Source: [Mycobacterium] manitobense (GTDB taxonomy: Bacteria > Actinomycetota > Actinomycetes > Mycobacteriales > Mycobacteriaceae). From it: 64,000 nucleotides of DNA. Under the pieces are notes generated by a model. It worked only from the letters and a program-made list of their open reading frames with translations. It searched no databases and was not told the DNA's origin. Position numbers and translations under genes: made by a program. How positions within the stretch are numbered: the stretch's first letter is position 1; every line of letters begins with the position of its first letter. The stretch covers positions 46,455 through 110,454 of the forward strand of contig NZ_JACKSJ010000016.1 of assembly GCF_025821665.1 (NCBI RefSeq). Direction: 5' to 3'. Shown here piece by piece: positions 32,248-39,553 of this stretch.

Positions 32248-33231
32248 CTATGTCGGTGACTGGTAACGGTGAGCGAGTTGTCTGCGGTGTGCGGCAGGCG
32301 ATCCGAACAGCGAGCGGTTCACGCTGGCGCGTTTGAGGTAGACGTGGACGCCGCTCTCCCACGTGTAGCCGATGCCGCCGTGCAGCTGCATGGCCTTGCC
32401 GACCACGTCGACCGCGGCGCCGGTGACATACGACTTGGCCATCGACGCGGCGACGTGGGCGTCGTCGCGGTCCTCGACGATCGCCGCCACGGCGTCGCCG
32501 ACCAGTTGGCGTGACATCGAGACGGCCACCAGCATGTCGGCGCACGCGTGCTTGACGGCCTGGAACGATCCGATCGGACGGCCGAACTGCCTGCGCACCT
32601 TGGCATACGCCACCGTCGCGTCGAGCATGGCCTCGGCGAGGCCCAGGCTGTCGCAGGCGACGGCCACCGCGGCGCGGTCGTGCAGCCGGCGCACCGCGGC
32701 GTCGGCGTCTCCGTCGAACTGCAGGAGCTCCGGCGGATCGACGGTCCGCGACGACACCATGGCCAGCGCCCTGGTCTCGTCGACGACGGGCGCCGGGCTC
32801 ACCGACAGATCGGCCACGGCCACGGCGCCGTTGGCGACCACCAGCACCTGGTCGGCGCCCCAGGCGTCGGGCACGAAGTTCAGCGACTCGAGGGTCACGG
32901 CACACCGAAGGTCGCCCGACGCGACACCGGAGAGCAGGCGGTCGCGGGTGGGTCCGGGCCGCAGCGCGTTCAGGGTGCCGACCGCCAGCACGGCACTGCC
33001 CAGATAGCTGTTGGCGGCGGCGGCGCGGCCGATCTCGGTGCAGATCACCGCGACCTCGGCGAAAGTGGCGCCGGCGCCGCCGAATTCCTCCGGCACCTCT
33101 AGACCCACCCACCCCGCGTCGACGAGCGCGGGCCACTCGACCGCGGCGTCCTTGGCGAGCAGGTCGGCGGCGACCGAGCGCAGTTCCTCGTGGAACTCGG
33201 CGAAGTCCGTCGAGTCGGGAGAAGTGGCCAT
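32248..33231 (-). CDS. Acyl-CoA dehydrogenase, short (beta-type) subunit
   Basis: The 327-residue acyl-CoA dehydrogenase has GLEVPEEFGGAGATFAE, AKVRRQFGRPIGSFQAVKH and the MQLHGGIGYTWE segment. It is shorter than a standalone enzyme and the middle FAD-binding beta-domain is degenerate. Such short proteins pair with a 390-400 residue partner in alpha2beta2 enzymes of steroid degradation. Its ATG at 33231 overlaps the TGA of the longer partner; a GTG at 33234 is also possible. Together they likely dehydrogenate a bulky acyl-CoA. Confidence 0.88.
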   Translation of the reverse strand: MATSPDSTDFAEFHEELRSVAADLLAKDAAVEWPALVDAGWVGLEVPEEFGGAGATFAEVAVICTEIGRAAAANSYLGSAVLAVGTLNALRPGPTRDRLLSGVASGDLRCAVTLESLNFVPDAWGADQVLVVANGAVAVADLSVSPAPVVDETRALAMVSSRTVDPPELLQFDGDADAAVRRLHDRAAVAVACDSLGLAEAMLDATVAYAKVRRQFGRPIGSFQAVKHACADMLVAVSMSRQLVGDAVAAIVEDRDDAHVAASMAKSYVTGAAVDVVGKAMQLHGGIGYTWESGVHVYLKRASVNRSLFGSPAAHRRQLAHRYQSPT

Positions 33232-34448
33232 CACACCGCGCTCGGTTCCCGGGGCAGCCCGAGGCCGCGCTCACCGATGATGGTGCGCTGGATCTCGCTG
33301 GAGCCGCCGGGGATCGTCCACTCCCACGACCCGATGAAGTCCAGCACCCAGGAACCCGACTCCCACCCGCTCGACATCGGTTTGGCGAGGTCGGTGTGAC
33401 CGGCGAGGCCACCGATCTCGGCGCCGAAGTCGGTCATGCGTTGCAGCAGTTCGCTGTAGTAGAGCTTGACGATCGACGCGTCCGCCGGTCCCGTCGCACC
33501 GGAGTCGTGTCCCTCCACGATCTTCCGGCACATCCCACGCAGCCCCGCCAGCTCGATCTCGAACTGGGCCAGCCGGTCGGCCACCACCGGATCGCCGACA
33601 GGACTGCCCTGCACCAGCCACCGGAAGCCGGCGTTGCCGAGTCGCTCGGCGAGTTCGAGCATCGTCATGCCGCGTTCGGCGCCAAGCGTCGCCTGCGCCA
33701 CCTGCCAGCCGGCGTTCTCAGCGCCCACCAGGTTGGCCGCGGGCACCCGCACGTCACTGAGGAAGATCTCGCAGAAGTGCGAGTCGCCGACGGCGTTGCG
33801 GATCGGCCGCACGTCGATGCCGGGCGACGTCATGTCCAGCAGGAAGTACGAGATGCCCTTGCGCTTCGGGGCATCGGGGTCGGTGCGGGCCAGCAGCAGG
33901 CACCAGTCGGCGTGCATACCGCCGCTGGCCCAGAGCTTCTGGCCGTTGACCACGAACTCGTCGCCCTCGCGGCGTGCGGTGGTGCGCAGCGCCGCCAGGT
34001 CGGAGCCGGCCTCGGGTTCGGAGAAGCCCTGCACCCAGATCTCGCCGTCGAGGATCGCGGGCAGATGGCGGCGCCGCTGCTCGTCGGTGCCGGCCACCAG
34101 CAGCGTCGACGCGGCGTGGTGGATGCCGACGAACGCCAGCACCAGCCGGGGCGCGTCGTGGGCGGCAAGCTCCTGGTACAGCACGATCTGCTCGGCCACC
34201 GACATGCCGCCGCCCCACTCGCGCGGCCAGTGCGGTACCGCGTAACCCGCCGCGTGCAGTTCGGCGAACCACGCCTTCTGGAAGCGGACGAACTCCTCCT
34301 CGGCCACACCGGTCTGCGCCTGCCGCCAGTCGCGCGGGATGTGGTCGGCGCACCAGGCGCGGATCTCCTCGCGCCGAGTGTGAAGATCTGTGCGAGTTTC
34401 CGCCGGATTCTCGCGCATATCTTCACGTTCGGCGGGGGTCCCGGTCAC
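33231..34448 (-). CDS. Acyl-CoA dehydrogenase, long (alpha-type) subunit
   Basis: The acyl-CoA dehydrogenase of about 405 residues has YAVPHWPREWGGGMSVAEQ, the FAD-binding GFSEPEAGSDLAALRTTA and VVNGQKLWASGG motifs, and a C-terminal IPGGSSEIQRTIIGERGLGLPRE. The GTG at 34448 overlaps the upstream stop (GTGA). However, codons near 34372-34434 are written inside a long inverted repeat, and an ATG at 34418 is another candidate. The conserved protein really begins near REEIRAWC. It is paired with the short dehydrogenase directly downstream. Confidence 0.88.
   Translation of the reverse strand: MTGTPAEREDMRENPAETRTDLHTRREEIRAWCADHIPRDWRQAQTGVAEEEFVRFQKAWFAELHAAGYAVPHWPREWGGGMSVAEQIVLYQELAAHDAPRLVLAFVGIHHAASTLLVAGTDEQRRRHLPAILDGEIWVQGFSEPEAGSDLAALRTTARREGDEFVVNGQKLWASGGMHADWCLLLARTDPDAPKRKGISYFLLDMTSPGIDVRPIRNAVGDSHFCEIFLSDVRVPAANLVGAENAGWQVAQATLGAERGMTMLELAERLGNAGFRWLVQGSPVGDPVVADRLAQFEIELAGLRGMCRKIVEGHDSGATGPADASIVKLYYSELLQRMTDFGAEIGGLAGHTDLAKPMSSGWESGSWVLDFIGSWEWTIPGGSSEIQRTIIGERGLGLPREPSAV
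34372..34434. repeat. Imperfect 25-nt-arm inverted repeat at the junction of two acyl-CoA dehydrogenase genes
   Basis: The arms at 34372-34396 and 34410-34434 pair with four mismatches around a 13-nt loop. The outer part reads CGCCGAACGTGAAGAT on the minus strand. The style matches the junction palindromes at 5.7 and 50.2 kb, but this one lies inside the predicted N-terminal codons of the downstream gene. It may mark the true intergenic gap or an internal attenuator. Confidence 0.6.
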
Positions 34449-35362
34449 GCGTACAGTCCCGTCAGCCCGCGAGGACCCGCGGCGTGCAGCAGCCGGTCGC
34501 GGGTGGCCGACACGCCGAACGGCAGCCGGCGCAGCGGCTGGCTGTAGCGCGACAGCCAGGACAGCGTGGTCTCGTCGCAGAAGCCGACCGCGCCGTGCAG
34601 CTGGTGGCACACCCGGAACACCACCTCCGCCGCCTCCAGCGCGGCCATCCGCAGCGCCAGCGCGTCGTCGAGCGCCTCCGGGCGACCGGTCGCGATGCTC
34701 CACAGCGCGTACTTGGCCAGGATGTCCACCCCACTGCGCTCCACCTCGGCGTCGGTGAGCTGGAACTGCACGCCCTGGAACGACGACAGCGGCTGACCGA
34801 ACTGCTTGCGCAGGGTGACATGGGCGATGGTGAGTTCCAGTGCACGGTCCAGCATTCCGAGCAGGGTCCAGCACGGCAGCGCCAAGGCGAGAGCGAGGTC
34901 ACCGGCACCGCTGTCGTCGACCGTCGACAGTTCGAGCTCGGCGACGAACGCCGCGCCTGCGGGTCCCTGCGCGGTGACGTGGCTGCGCTGACCGGCCAAC
35001 GTGACCGTCGCCCATCGCGACTGCAGCCCGGCGACGGCCGCCGACGGCCGCTGGTCGGCGACGACGATCAGCCCGTCGACGTCCAGGTCGGCCGGCCGGG
35101 CCAGCCGCTCGGCCACCGGATAGGGCAGCGCCCAGTGACCGGCGCTGCGGCACAGCGCCGCGCCGGCCTCGAGCTCGTCGGCGTCACCGCGCACGTCGAG
35201 GTCCCACGCGCCCAGTCCCGCCAGCGCGGGGCCGACCAGTGATTCGCGTTCTGCGGGTTTGGCTTCGGCCTGCTGCACCAGTTCATCGCCACCGGCCGCC
35301 TCGAATGCGCGCAGTGCCTGCCTGCCGAATTCGCTTGCGTCGTCACCCAGATCGAGGATCAT
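34445..35362 (-). CDS. Acyl-CoA dehydrogenase, short (beta-type) subunit
   Basis: The 305-residue protein has the C-terminal acyl-CoA dehydrogenase helices: THVTLRKQFGQPLSSFQ-like sequence (AHVTLRKQFGQPLSSFQGVQF) and HQLHGAVGFCDETTLSWLSRYSQ. The N-terminal and middle domains are reduced. Its start overlaps the stop of the longer upstream dehydrogenase by 4 nt and its stop overlaps the next gene start by 4 nt. With that upstream partner it probably forms a second alpha2beta2 dehydrogenase. Confidence 0.85.
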   Translation of the reverse strand: MILDLGDDASEFGRQALRAFEAAGGDELVQQAEAKPAERESLVGPALAGLGAWDLDVRGDADELEAGAALCRSAGHWALPYPVAERLARPADLDVDGLIVVADQRPSAAVAGLQSRWATVTLAGQRSHVTAQGPAGAAFVAELELSTVDDSGAGDLALALALPCWTLLGMLDRALELTIAHVTLRKQFGQPLSSFQGVQFQLTDAEVERSGVDILAKYALWSIATGRPEALDDALALRMAALEAAEVVFRVCHQLHGAVGFCDETTLSWLSRYSQPLRRLPFGVSATRDRLLHAAGPRGLTGLYA

Positions 35363-36531
35363 CGCGCCGCCGCCAGCATCGCCCGCGACAGCAGGATGCG
35401 CTGCATCTCGATGCTTCCCGACGAGACCGTCGACGCCTGCGAGTAGCGCCAGTGGTCCTCGACCTCGCCGAGGAACCACCCGGCGTTCGGGTCGTCGTGG
35501 CGCACCTCGGCGGCGATGTCCATCAGCACCTCCGCGCTGTCCTGGTCGAGCTTGGTGACGGCGATGCGGTACGCGGCGGCGTCGCCGGGTGTGATGCGCC
35601 CGCTGCTCTGCAGGGACACCACCCGGTAGGCCAGCAGGCGGGCCCGGCGGCAGTGCGTGAGCATGCGGATCCATCTGCCGCGCAACTCTTCCGGCACCCT
35701 GTCCCAGCGGGGCCCGAGCACGGCGGGTGCCGCGGCGAGCAGCCGTTCGCAGCGGGCGTAGCGGGCGATGCCGACGCGTTCGAACGCCATCACGTCCTGC
35801 ACCACCGACCAACCGGCGTCGACGGTGCCCAGCACGTCGGCCTCGGTCACCCGCAGGTCGTCGAAGAACACCTCGTTGAGGTGGTGCGGGCCCATCATGC
35901 AGCGGATCGGCCGCACCTGGATCGCCGGATCGTCCATCGACACCAGGAAGATCGTCAGGCCGTTCTGCTTCTTCGGGGTGGCTTCCGTTCCCACCTTCGA
36001 CGTCCGCGCCAGCAGGAAGCACCACTGCGCCATGGTGGCGTACGACGTCCAGATCTTCTGGCCGCTCACGAGCCAGCCGTCTCCATCGGGGCGGGCGGTG
36101 GTGCGCAGCGACGCCAGGTCCGAGCCCGCCTCGGGTTCGGAGAAGCCCTGACACCAGATCACCTCACCGCGCGCGATCGGCGGAAGATGCGTGCGCTGCT
36201 GCTCCTCGGTGCCGTGCCGCATGATGATCGGCCCCACCCAGTTCACGCCCATGTACTGGGCGCCGCGCGGTTCGTGGTGCGCCCACATCTCCTCGCGCAC
36301 CACCGTCTGCTCCCACACCGACGCCCCGCCGCCGCCGAACTCCTCCGGCCACGACAGGCACAGCAGATCCCGCTCGGCGAGCAGGCGGCAGAACCGCTGG
36401 GCCGTCTCGAGGTCGGCCGGATCGTCGGTGAACGCGCCGAGGTAGTGCTCGGGCACGTTGTCGTGCACCAGTTCCCGCAGATCGGTGCGCAACTGCGCAG
36501 CGCGCTGCCCCATTTCGAAATCCATGCTCAT
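35359..36531 (-). CDS. Acyl-CoA dehydrogenase, long (alpha-type) subunit
   Basis: The 390-residue enzyme has LCLSWPEEFGGGGASVWEQ, the FAD motif GFSEPEAGSDLASLRTTARPDGDGW, VSGQKIWTSYA and the closing SSGSIEMQRILLSRAML segment. The ATG at 36531 overlaps the CoA-transferase stop (ATGA); longer frames run inside that gene. It is followed by a short dehydrogenase subunit with a 4-nt overlap, completing the first alpha/beta pair of the operon. Confidence 0.9.
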   Translation of the reverse strand: MSMDFEMGQRAAQLRTDLRELVHDNVPEHYLGAFTDDPADLETAQRFCRLLAERDLLCLSWPEEFGGGGASVWEQTVVREEMWAHHEPRGAQYMGVNWVGPIIMRHGTEEQQRTHLPPIARGEVIWCQGFSEPEAGSDLASLRTTARPDGDGWLVSGQKIWTSYATMAQWCFLLARTSKVGTEATPKKQNGLTIFLVSMDDPAIQVRPIRCMMGPHHLNEVFFDDLRVTEADVLGTVDAGWSVVQDVMAFERVGIARYARCERLLAAAPAVLGPRWDRVPEELRGRWIRMLTHCRRARLLAYRVVSLQSSGRITPGDAAAYRIAVTKLDQDSAEVLMDIAAEVRHDDPNAGWFLGEVEDHWRYSQASTVSSGSIEMQRILLSRAMLAAAR

Positions 36532-37766
36532 GCCAGCTCCGCCGCGGCTTCGGCGGCGCCGACGCTGAGGTTGTTGACCGAATCCGGGCTGATCTCGTCC
36601 ACAACCGTCGTCTCGGCGTCGCTGGACAGGCCCAGTTCGGCGAGGATGTCGGCGGTGTCGGCGCCCAGTTCGGGAGCGTAGCCCCGGACGTGGCCGGGCG
36701 TGCGCGAGAACCACGTCGGCACACCGGGAAAGCGCACCTTGCCGTGCGGGGTGTCGATGGTCTCGAACATCCCGGCGGCGTTGAGCTGCGGCGAATCGAA
36801 CAGCGAGTCGAGGGTGTTGATCGGCGTGGCGGGGATCTCCAGTTCCGCGAACAGCGCGAGCCACTCGGCGGTGGTGCGCTCCCGCATCGTCTGGGCCACC
36901 AGCCCGTACACGACGTCGATCTGTTTGGCCCGCATCTGCAGCGTGGCGTATTCGTCGGAGTTCCACGACGGTCGCACCGCGTCGGTGAATGCCCGCCAGT
37001 GCTTGTCGTTGTAGATCAGCGCGGCGATGTGGCCGTCCTTCGTCTCGTACGGACGCCGGTTCGGCGCGACCGTCCGCGGATAGACGGCCGGCCCGAGCGG
37101 CGGGTCGAACATGGCGCCGTTCGCGTGCTCGACGAGCATGAACGACGCCATGGTCTCGAACATGCTGACCTCGACCTCCTGTCCCTCGCCGGTGCGTTCG
37201 CGGTGGAACAGCGCCATCATGGTCGCGTACAGCGCGGTGAGGCCGGTGACCTTGTCGGCCATGATCGTCGCGACGTAGGTGGCGTCGCCGGTGAGTTGCT
37301 TCTGCACCGCGGGCAGACCGCACTCGGCCTGGATGGTGTCGTCGTAGGCGGGCCGGTCGGCATCCGGGCCGCGTCTGCTGTAGCCGTAGCAGTTGGTGTA
37401 GATGATCCGCGGGTTGATGGCCGCGACCGACTCGTAGTCGAATCCGAGCTTGGCGATCGCCTTCGCCCGCATCGAATGGACGAACACGTCGGCCGTCTCG
37501 ATGAGTGCGCGCAGTGCCGCAATCCCGTGGTCGGACCGCAGATCGAGGACGACGCTGCGCTTTCCGCGGTTGACGTTGACGAACACGCCGTTCATCCCCG
37601 GCGACGGACCGGGTGCGACGAAGCGGGTGATGTCCCCCTCGGGCGGCTCGACCTTGATGACGTCGGCGCCCATGTCAGCCATGATCTGCGTGCAGTACGG
37701 CCCCATCACCACCGCGGTGAGGTCGACGACCCGGATCCCGGCGAGCGGGCCGGCGGAGCTAGCCAT
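36528..37766 (-). CDS. CaiB/BaiF-family CoA-transferase or alpha-methylacyl-CoA racemase
   Basis: The 412-residue protein has LAGIRVVDLTAVVMGPYCTQIMADMGADVIKVEPPEGD, FVNVNRGKRSVVLDL and an active-site aspartate region (AYDDTIQAECGLPAV) typical of family III CoA-transferases, which also include alpha-methylacyl-CoA racemase. It could move CoA onto the substrate acid or epimerise a 2-methyl branch. It overlaps the SDR gene by 8 nt and the next dehydrogenase by 4 nt. The two roles cannot be separated from sequence alone. Confidence 0.9.
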   Translation of the reverse strand: MASSAGPLAGIRVVDLTAVVMGPYCTQIMADMGADVIKVEPPEGDITRFVAPGPSPGMNGVFVNVNRGKRSVVLDLRSDHGIAALRALIETADVFVHSMRAKAIAKLGFDYESVAAINPRIIYTNCYGYSRRGPDADRPAYDDTIQAECGLPAVQKQLTGDATYVATIMADKVTGLTALYATMMALFHRERTGEGQEVEVSMFETMASFMLVEHANGAMFDPPLGPAVYPRTVAPNRRPYETKDGHIAALIYNDKHWRAFTDAVRPSWNSDEYATLQMRAKQIDVVYGLVAQTMRERTTAEWLALFAELEIPATPINTLDSLFDSPQLNAAGMFETIDTPHGKVRFPGVPTWFSRTPGHVRGYAPELGADTADILAELGLSSDAETTVVDEISPDSVNNLSVGAAEAAAELA

Positions 37767-38688
37767 GGACGGCCCCCTGCTGCTGGACAGCCATCGCGAA
37801 GCTGTACCGGATGTGGTCGGTGTGCCCGTCGGGCACCGGCGGGAACACCACCGGCTGCGAGAGGTCGCGGATCCCGTCGAGCTGAGCCTCGACGTCCTCG
37901 ACCGACCACGACGGCCGGTACACCCCCGGGCTCTCGGCAATCGCGGCGCGGGCGATGCGACCGGCCAGCGCGATGTAGATCTCGCCGGTGACAGAACAGC
38001 TTTCGTGCGCGAGCCAGCCGACCGCGGGCGCCACCAGTTCGGGTCCCATCGGCGGGTAGGCCGACGTATCGATGCCCTCGGCCATCCGGGTGACGGCGGC
38101 GGGCACGATCACGTTGCTCGTCACGCCGTGCGCCGCGCCCTCGATCGCCGCGACGTTCGACAGCCCGATCACGCCCGCCTTGGCGACCGCGTAGTTGACC
38201 ACGTCGTGGTTGCCGTAGAGCCCGCCGATCGAGGAGGTGAGCACGATGCGCCCGTAACCGGCGTCGCACATCACCGGAAACGCCTCGCGGACAACGTGGA
38301 ATGCGCCGCGAAGGTGTACGTCGACGACGGCCTCGAAGTCAGCGTAGCTGATGTCGCGCAGCGAGCCGCGCCGCACATTGCCCGCGTTGTGCACGACCAC
38401 GTCGAGGCGGCCGAACGCGTCGAGCGCGGCACCGACGATGGCCCGCCCGCCCTCGGGGGTGGTGACCGAATCGGCATTGGCGACGGCCTGCCCGCCTGCG
38501 GCGACGATCTCGCGCACCACGTCGTGGGCGGGGCCGCCGTCACCACCCTCACCGGTGAGGCTGCCGCCCAGGTCGTTGACCACGACCTTCGCCCCGCGGG
38601 AGGCCAGCAGCAGCGCGTAGGCCCGCCCGAGGCCGCGGCCCCCGCCGGTGACCACGGCCACCCGGCCGTCGAATCTCAGGTCACCCAT
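37759..38688 (-). CDS. SDR of the MFE-2/HSD17B4-like 3-hydroxyacyl-CoA dehydrogenase type
   Basis: The 309-residue SDR has VAVVTGGGRGLGRAYALLLASRGAKVVVNDLGG, strikingly like the dehydrogenase domain of peroxisomal multifunctional enzyme type 2. It also has NAG, SSIGGLYG and YAVAK as the YxxxK site. The start at 38688 is preferred over an extension to 38709. It lies 1 nt after the dioxygenase stop and overlaps the CoA-transferase by 8 nt. A beta-hydroxyacyl-CoA oxidation step fits the context. No hydratase domain is fused, so hydration must come from another gene. Confidence 0.88.
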   Translation of the reverse strand: MGDLRFDGRVAVVTGGGRGLGRAYALLLASRGAKVVVNDLGGSLTGEGGDGGPAHDVVREIVAAGGQAVANADSVTTPEGGRAIVGAALDAFGRLDVVVHNAGNVRRGSLRDISYADFEAVVDVHLRGAFHVVREAFPVMCDAGYGRIVLTSSIGGLYGNHDVVNYAVAKAGVIGLSNVAAIEGAAHGVTSNVIVPAAVTRMAEGIDTSAYPPMGPELVAPAVGWLAHESCSVTGEIYIALAGRIARAAIAESPGVYRPSWSVEDVEAQLDGIRDLSQPVVFPPVPDGHTDHIRYSFAMAVQQQGAVHG

Positions 38689-38689
38689 G

Positions 38690-39553
38690 TCAGGCGAACG
38701 ACTCCTCACCGGCCAGCTTGGTGCGCTGCAGCAGCCGTCCCGACGCCGGGTCGTACGGCGTCGCGCGGTGCATGGTGCCGGTGTTGTCCCAGATCACCAG
38801 GTCGCCGACCGACCACTTGTGTCGGTAGACGAACTGCGGCTGGGTGGCCCACTCCCGCAGCCGGACAAGCAGTTCGATGCTCTTGCCGCGGTCCATTCCC
38901 ACGACGTGGCCGGCCGTGCAGCCCAGCACCAGCGACTTGCGACCCGAGCGGTGCCGCCACACCAGCGGCAGCTCCCGCTCGCCGATCGACATCATCTGCT
39001 GCAGCATCTCGAGCGACGGCTCGGGCTCGTAGTAGAGCAGCGTCGTCCAGGTGGAGTGGACCACCCGGAGTTCCTCGAGCGCCGCCTTGTCCTCGTCGGA
39101 CAGGTCGTCGTAGGCGGCGTAGGTGTTGCAGAACTCGGTGTCACCCTCGCCCTCGTTGCCGAGCGCCTTGCTCGACAGCAGCGAGGCCAGGATCGGCACC
39201 TCGTTCATCGTGCCGTCGAGGTGCCAGTACAGCGACCCCTTCAGATAGTCGGCCTGCTTGTTGACGGTCTTGTCGAGCGTGACGTTGTAGAGCTTCTCGC
39301 CCTTGCGCTCGGTGGCCAGCGTGCCGAGCGTCTCGGTGAACGCCACCTGTTCGTCGTCGGTGAAGCCGATCTGCGGGAACACCAGCACGCCGCGCTGTTC
39401 GAGCAGGTCGCGCAGCGTGGCGGCGTGGTCGCCGGAGAGCAGTGTCGCCTTGTCGGCGCGGATCTCGGTCCCGATACGCGGGTTGATCTCCCGGGCGTCG
39501 AGAGCGGCTTCATCCCCCGTAGCTGCGCTTGCCCCCGTTGTCGCAGCGGTCAT
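38690..39553 (-). CDS. TauD/TfdA-family Fe(II)/2-oxoglutarate dioxygenase
   Basis: The 287-residue protein has the 2-His-1-carboxylate site as H111 and D113 (SLYWHLDGTM) and H262 (TGTMHRATPYD). Arginines at 273 and 277 (GRLLQR) are placed to bind 2-oxoglutarate. LEQRGVLVFPQIGFTDDEQVAFTETLG matches the family's N-terminal region. It would hydroxylate the substrate, often next to a carboxylate or heteroatom. Its ATG overlaps the upstream monooxygenase stop by 4 nt, indicating coupled expression. Confidence 0.92.
   Translation of the reverse strand: MTAATTGASAATGDEAALDAREINPRIGTEIRADKATLLSGDHAATLRDLLEQRGVLVFPQIGFTDDEQVAFTETLGTLATERKGEKLYNVTLDKTVNKQADYLKGSLYWHLDGTMNEVPILASLLSSKALGNEGEGDTEFCNTYAAYDDLSDEDKAALEELRVVHSTWTTLLYYEPEPSLEMLQQMMSIGERELPLVWRHRSGRKSLVLGCTAGHVVGMDRGKSIELLVRLREWATQPQFVYRHKWSVGDLVIWDNTGTMHRATPYDPASGRLLQRTKLAGEESFA

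Noticed and set aside
37450..39264. A 604-codon open frame on the plus strand across the CoA-transferase and SDR genes
   Set aside because: It is antisense to strong, motif-bearing genes and has no recognisable domain.
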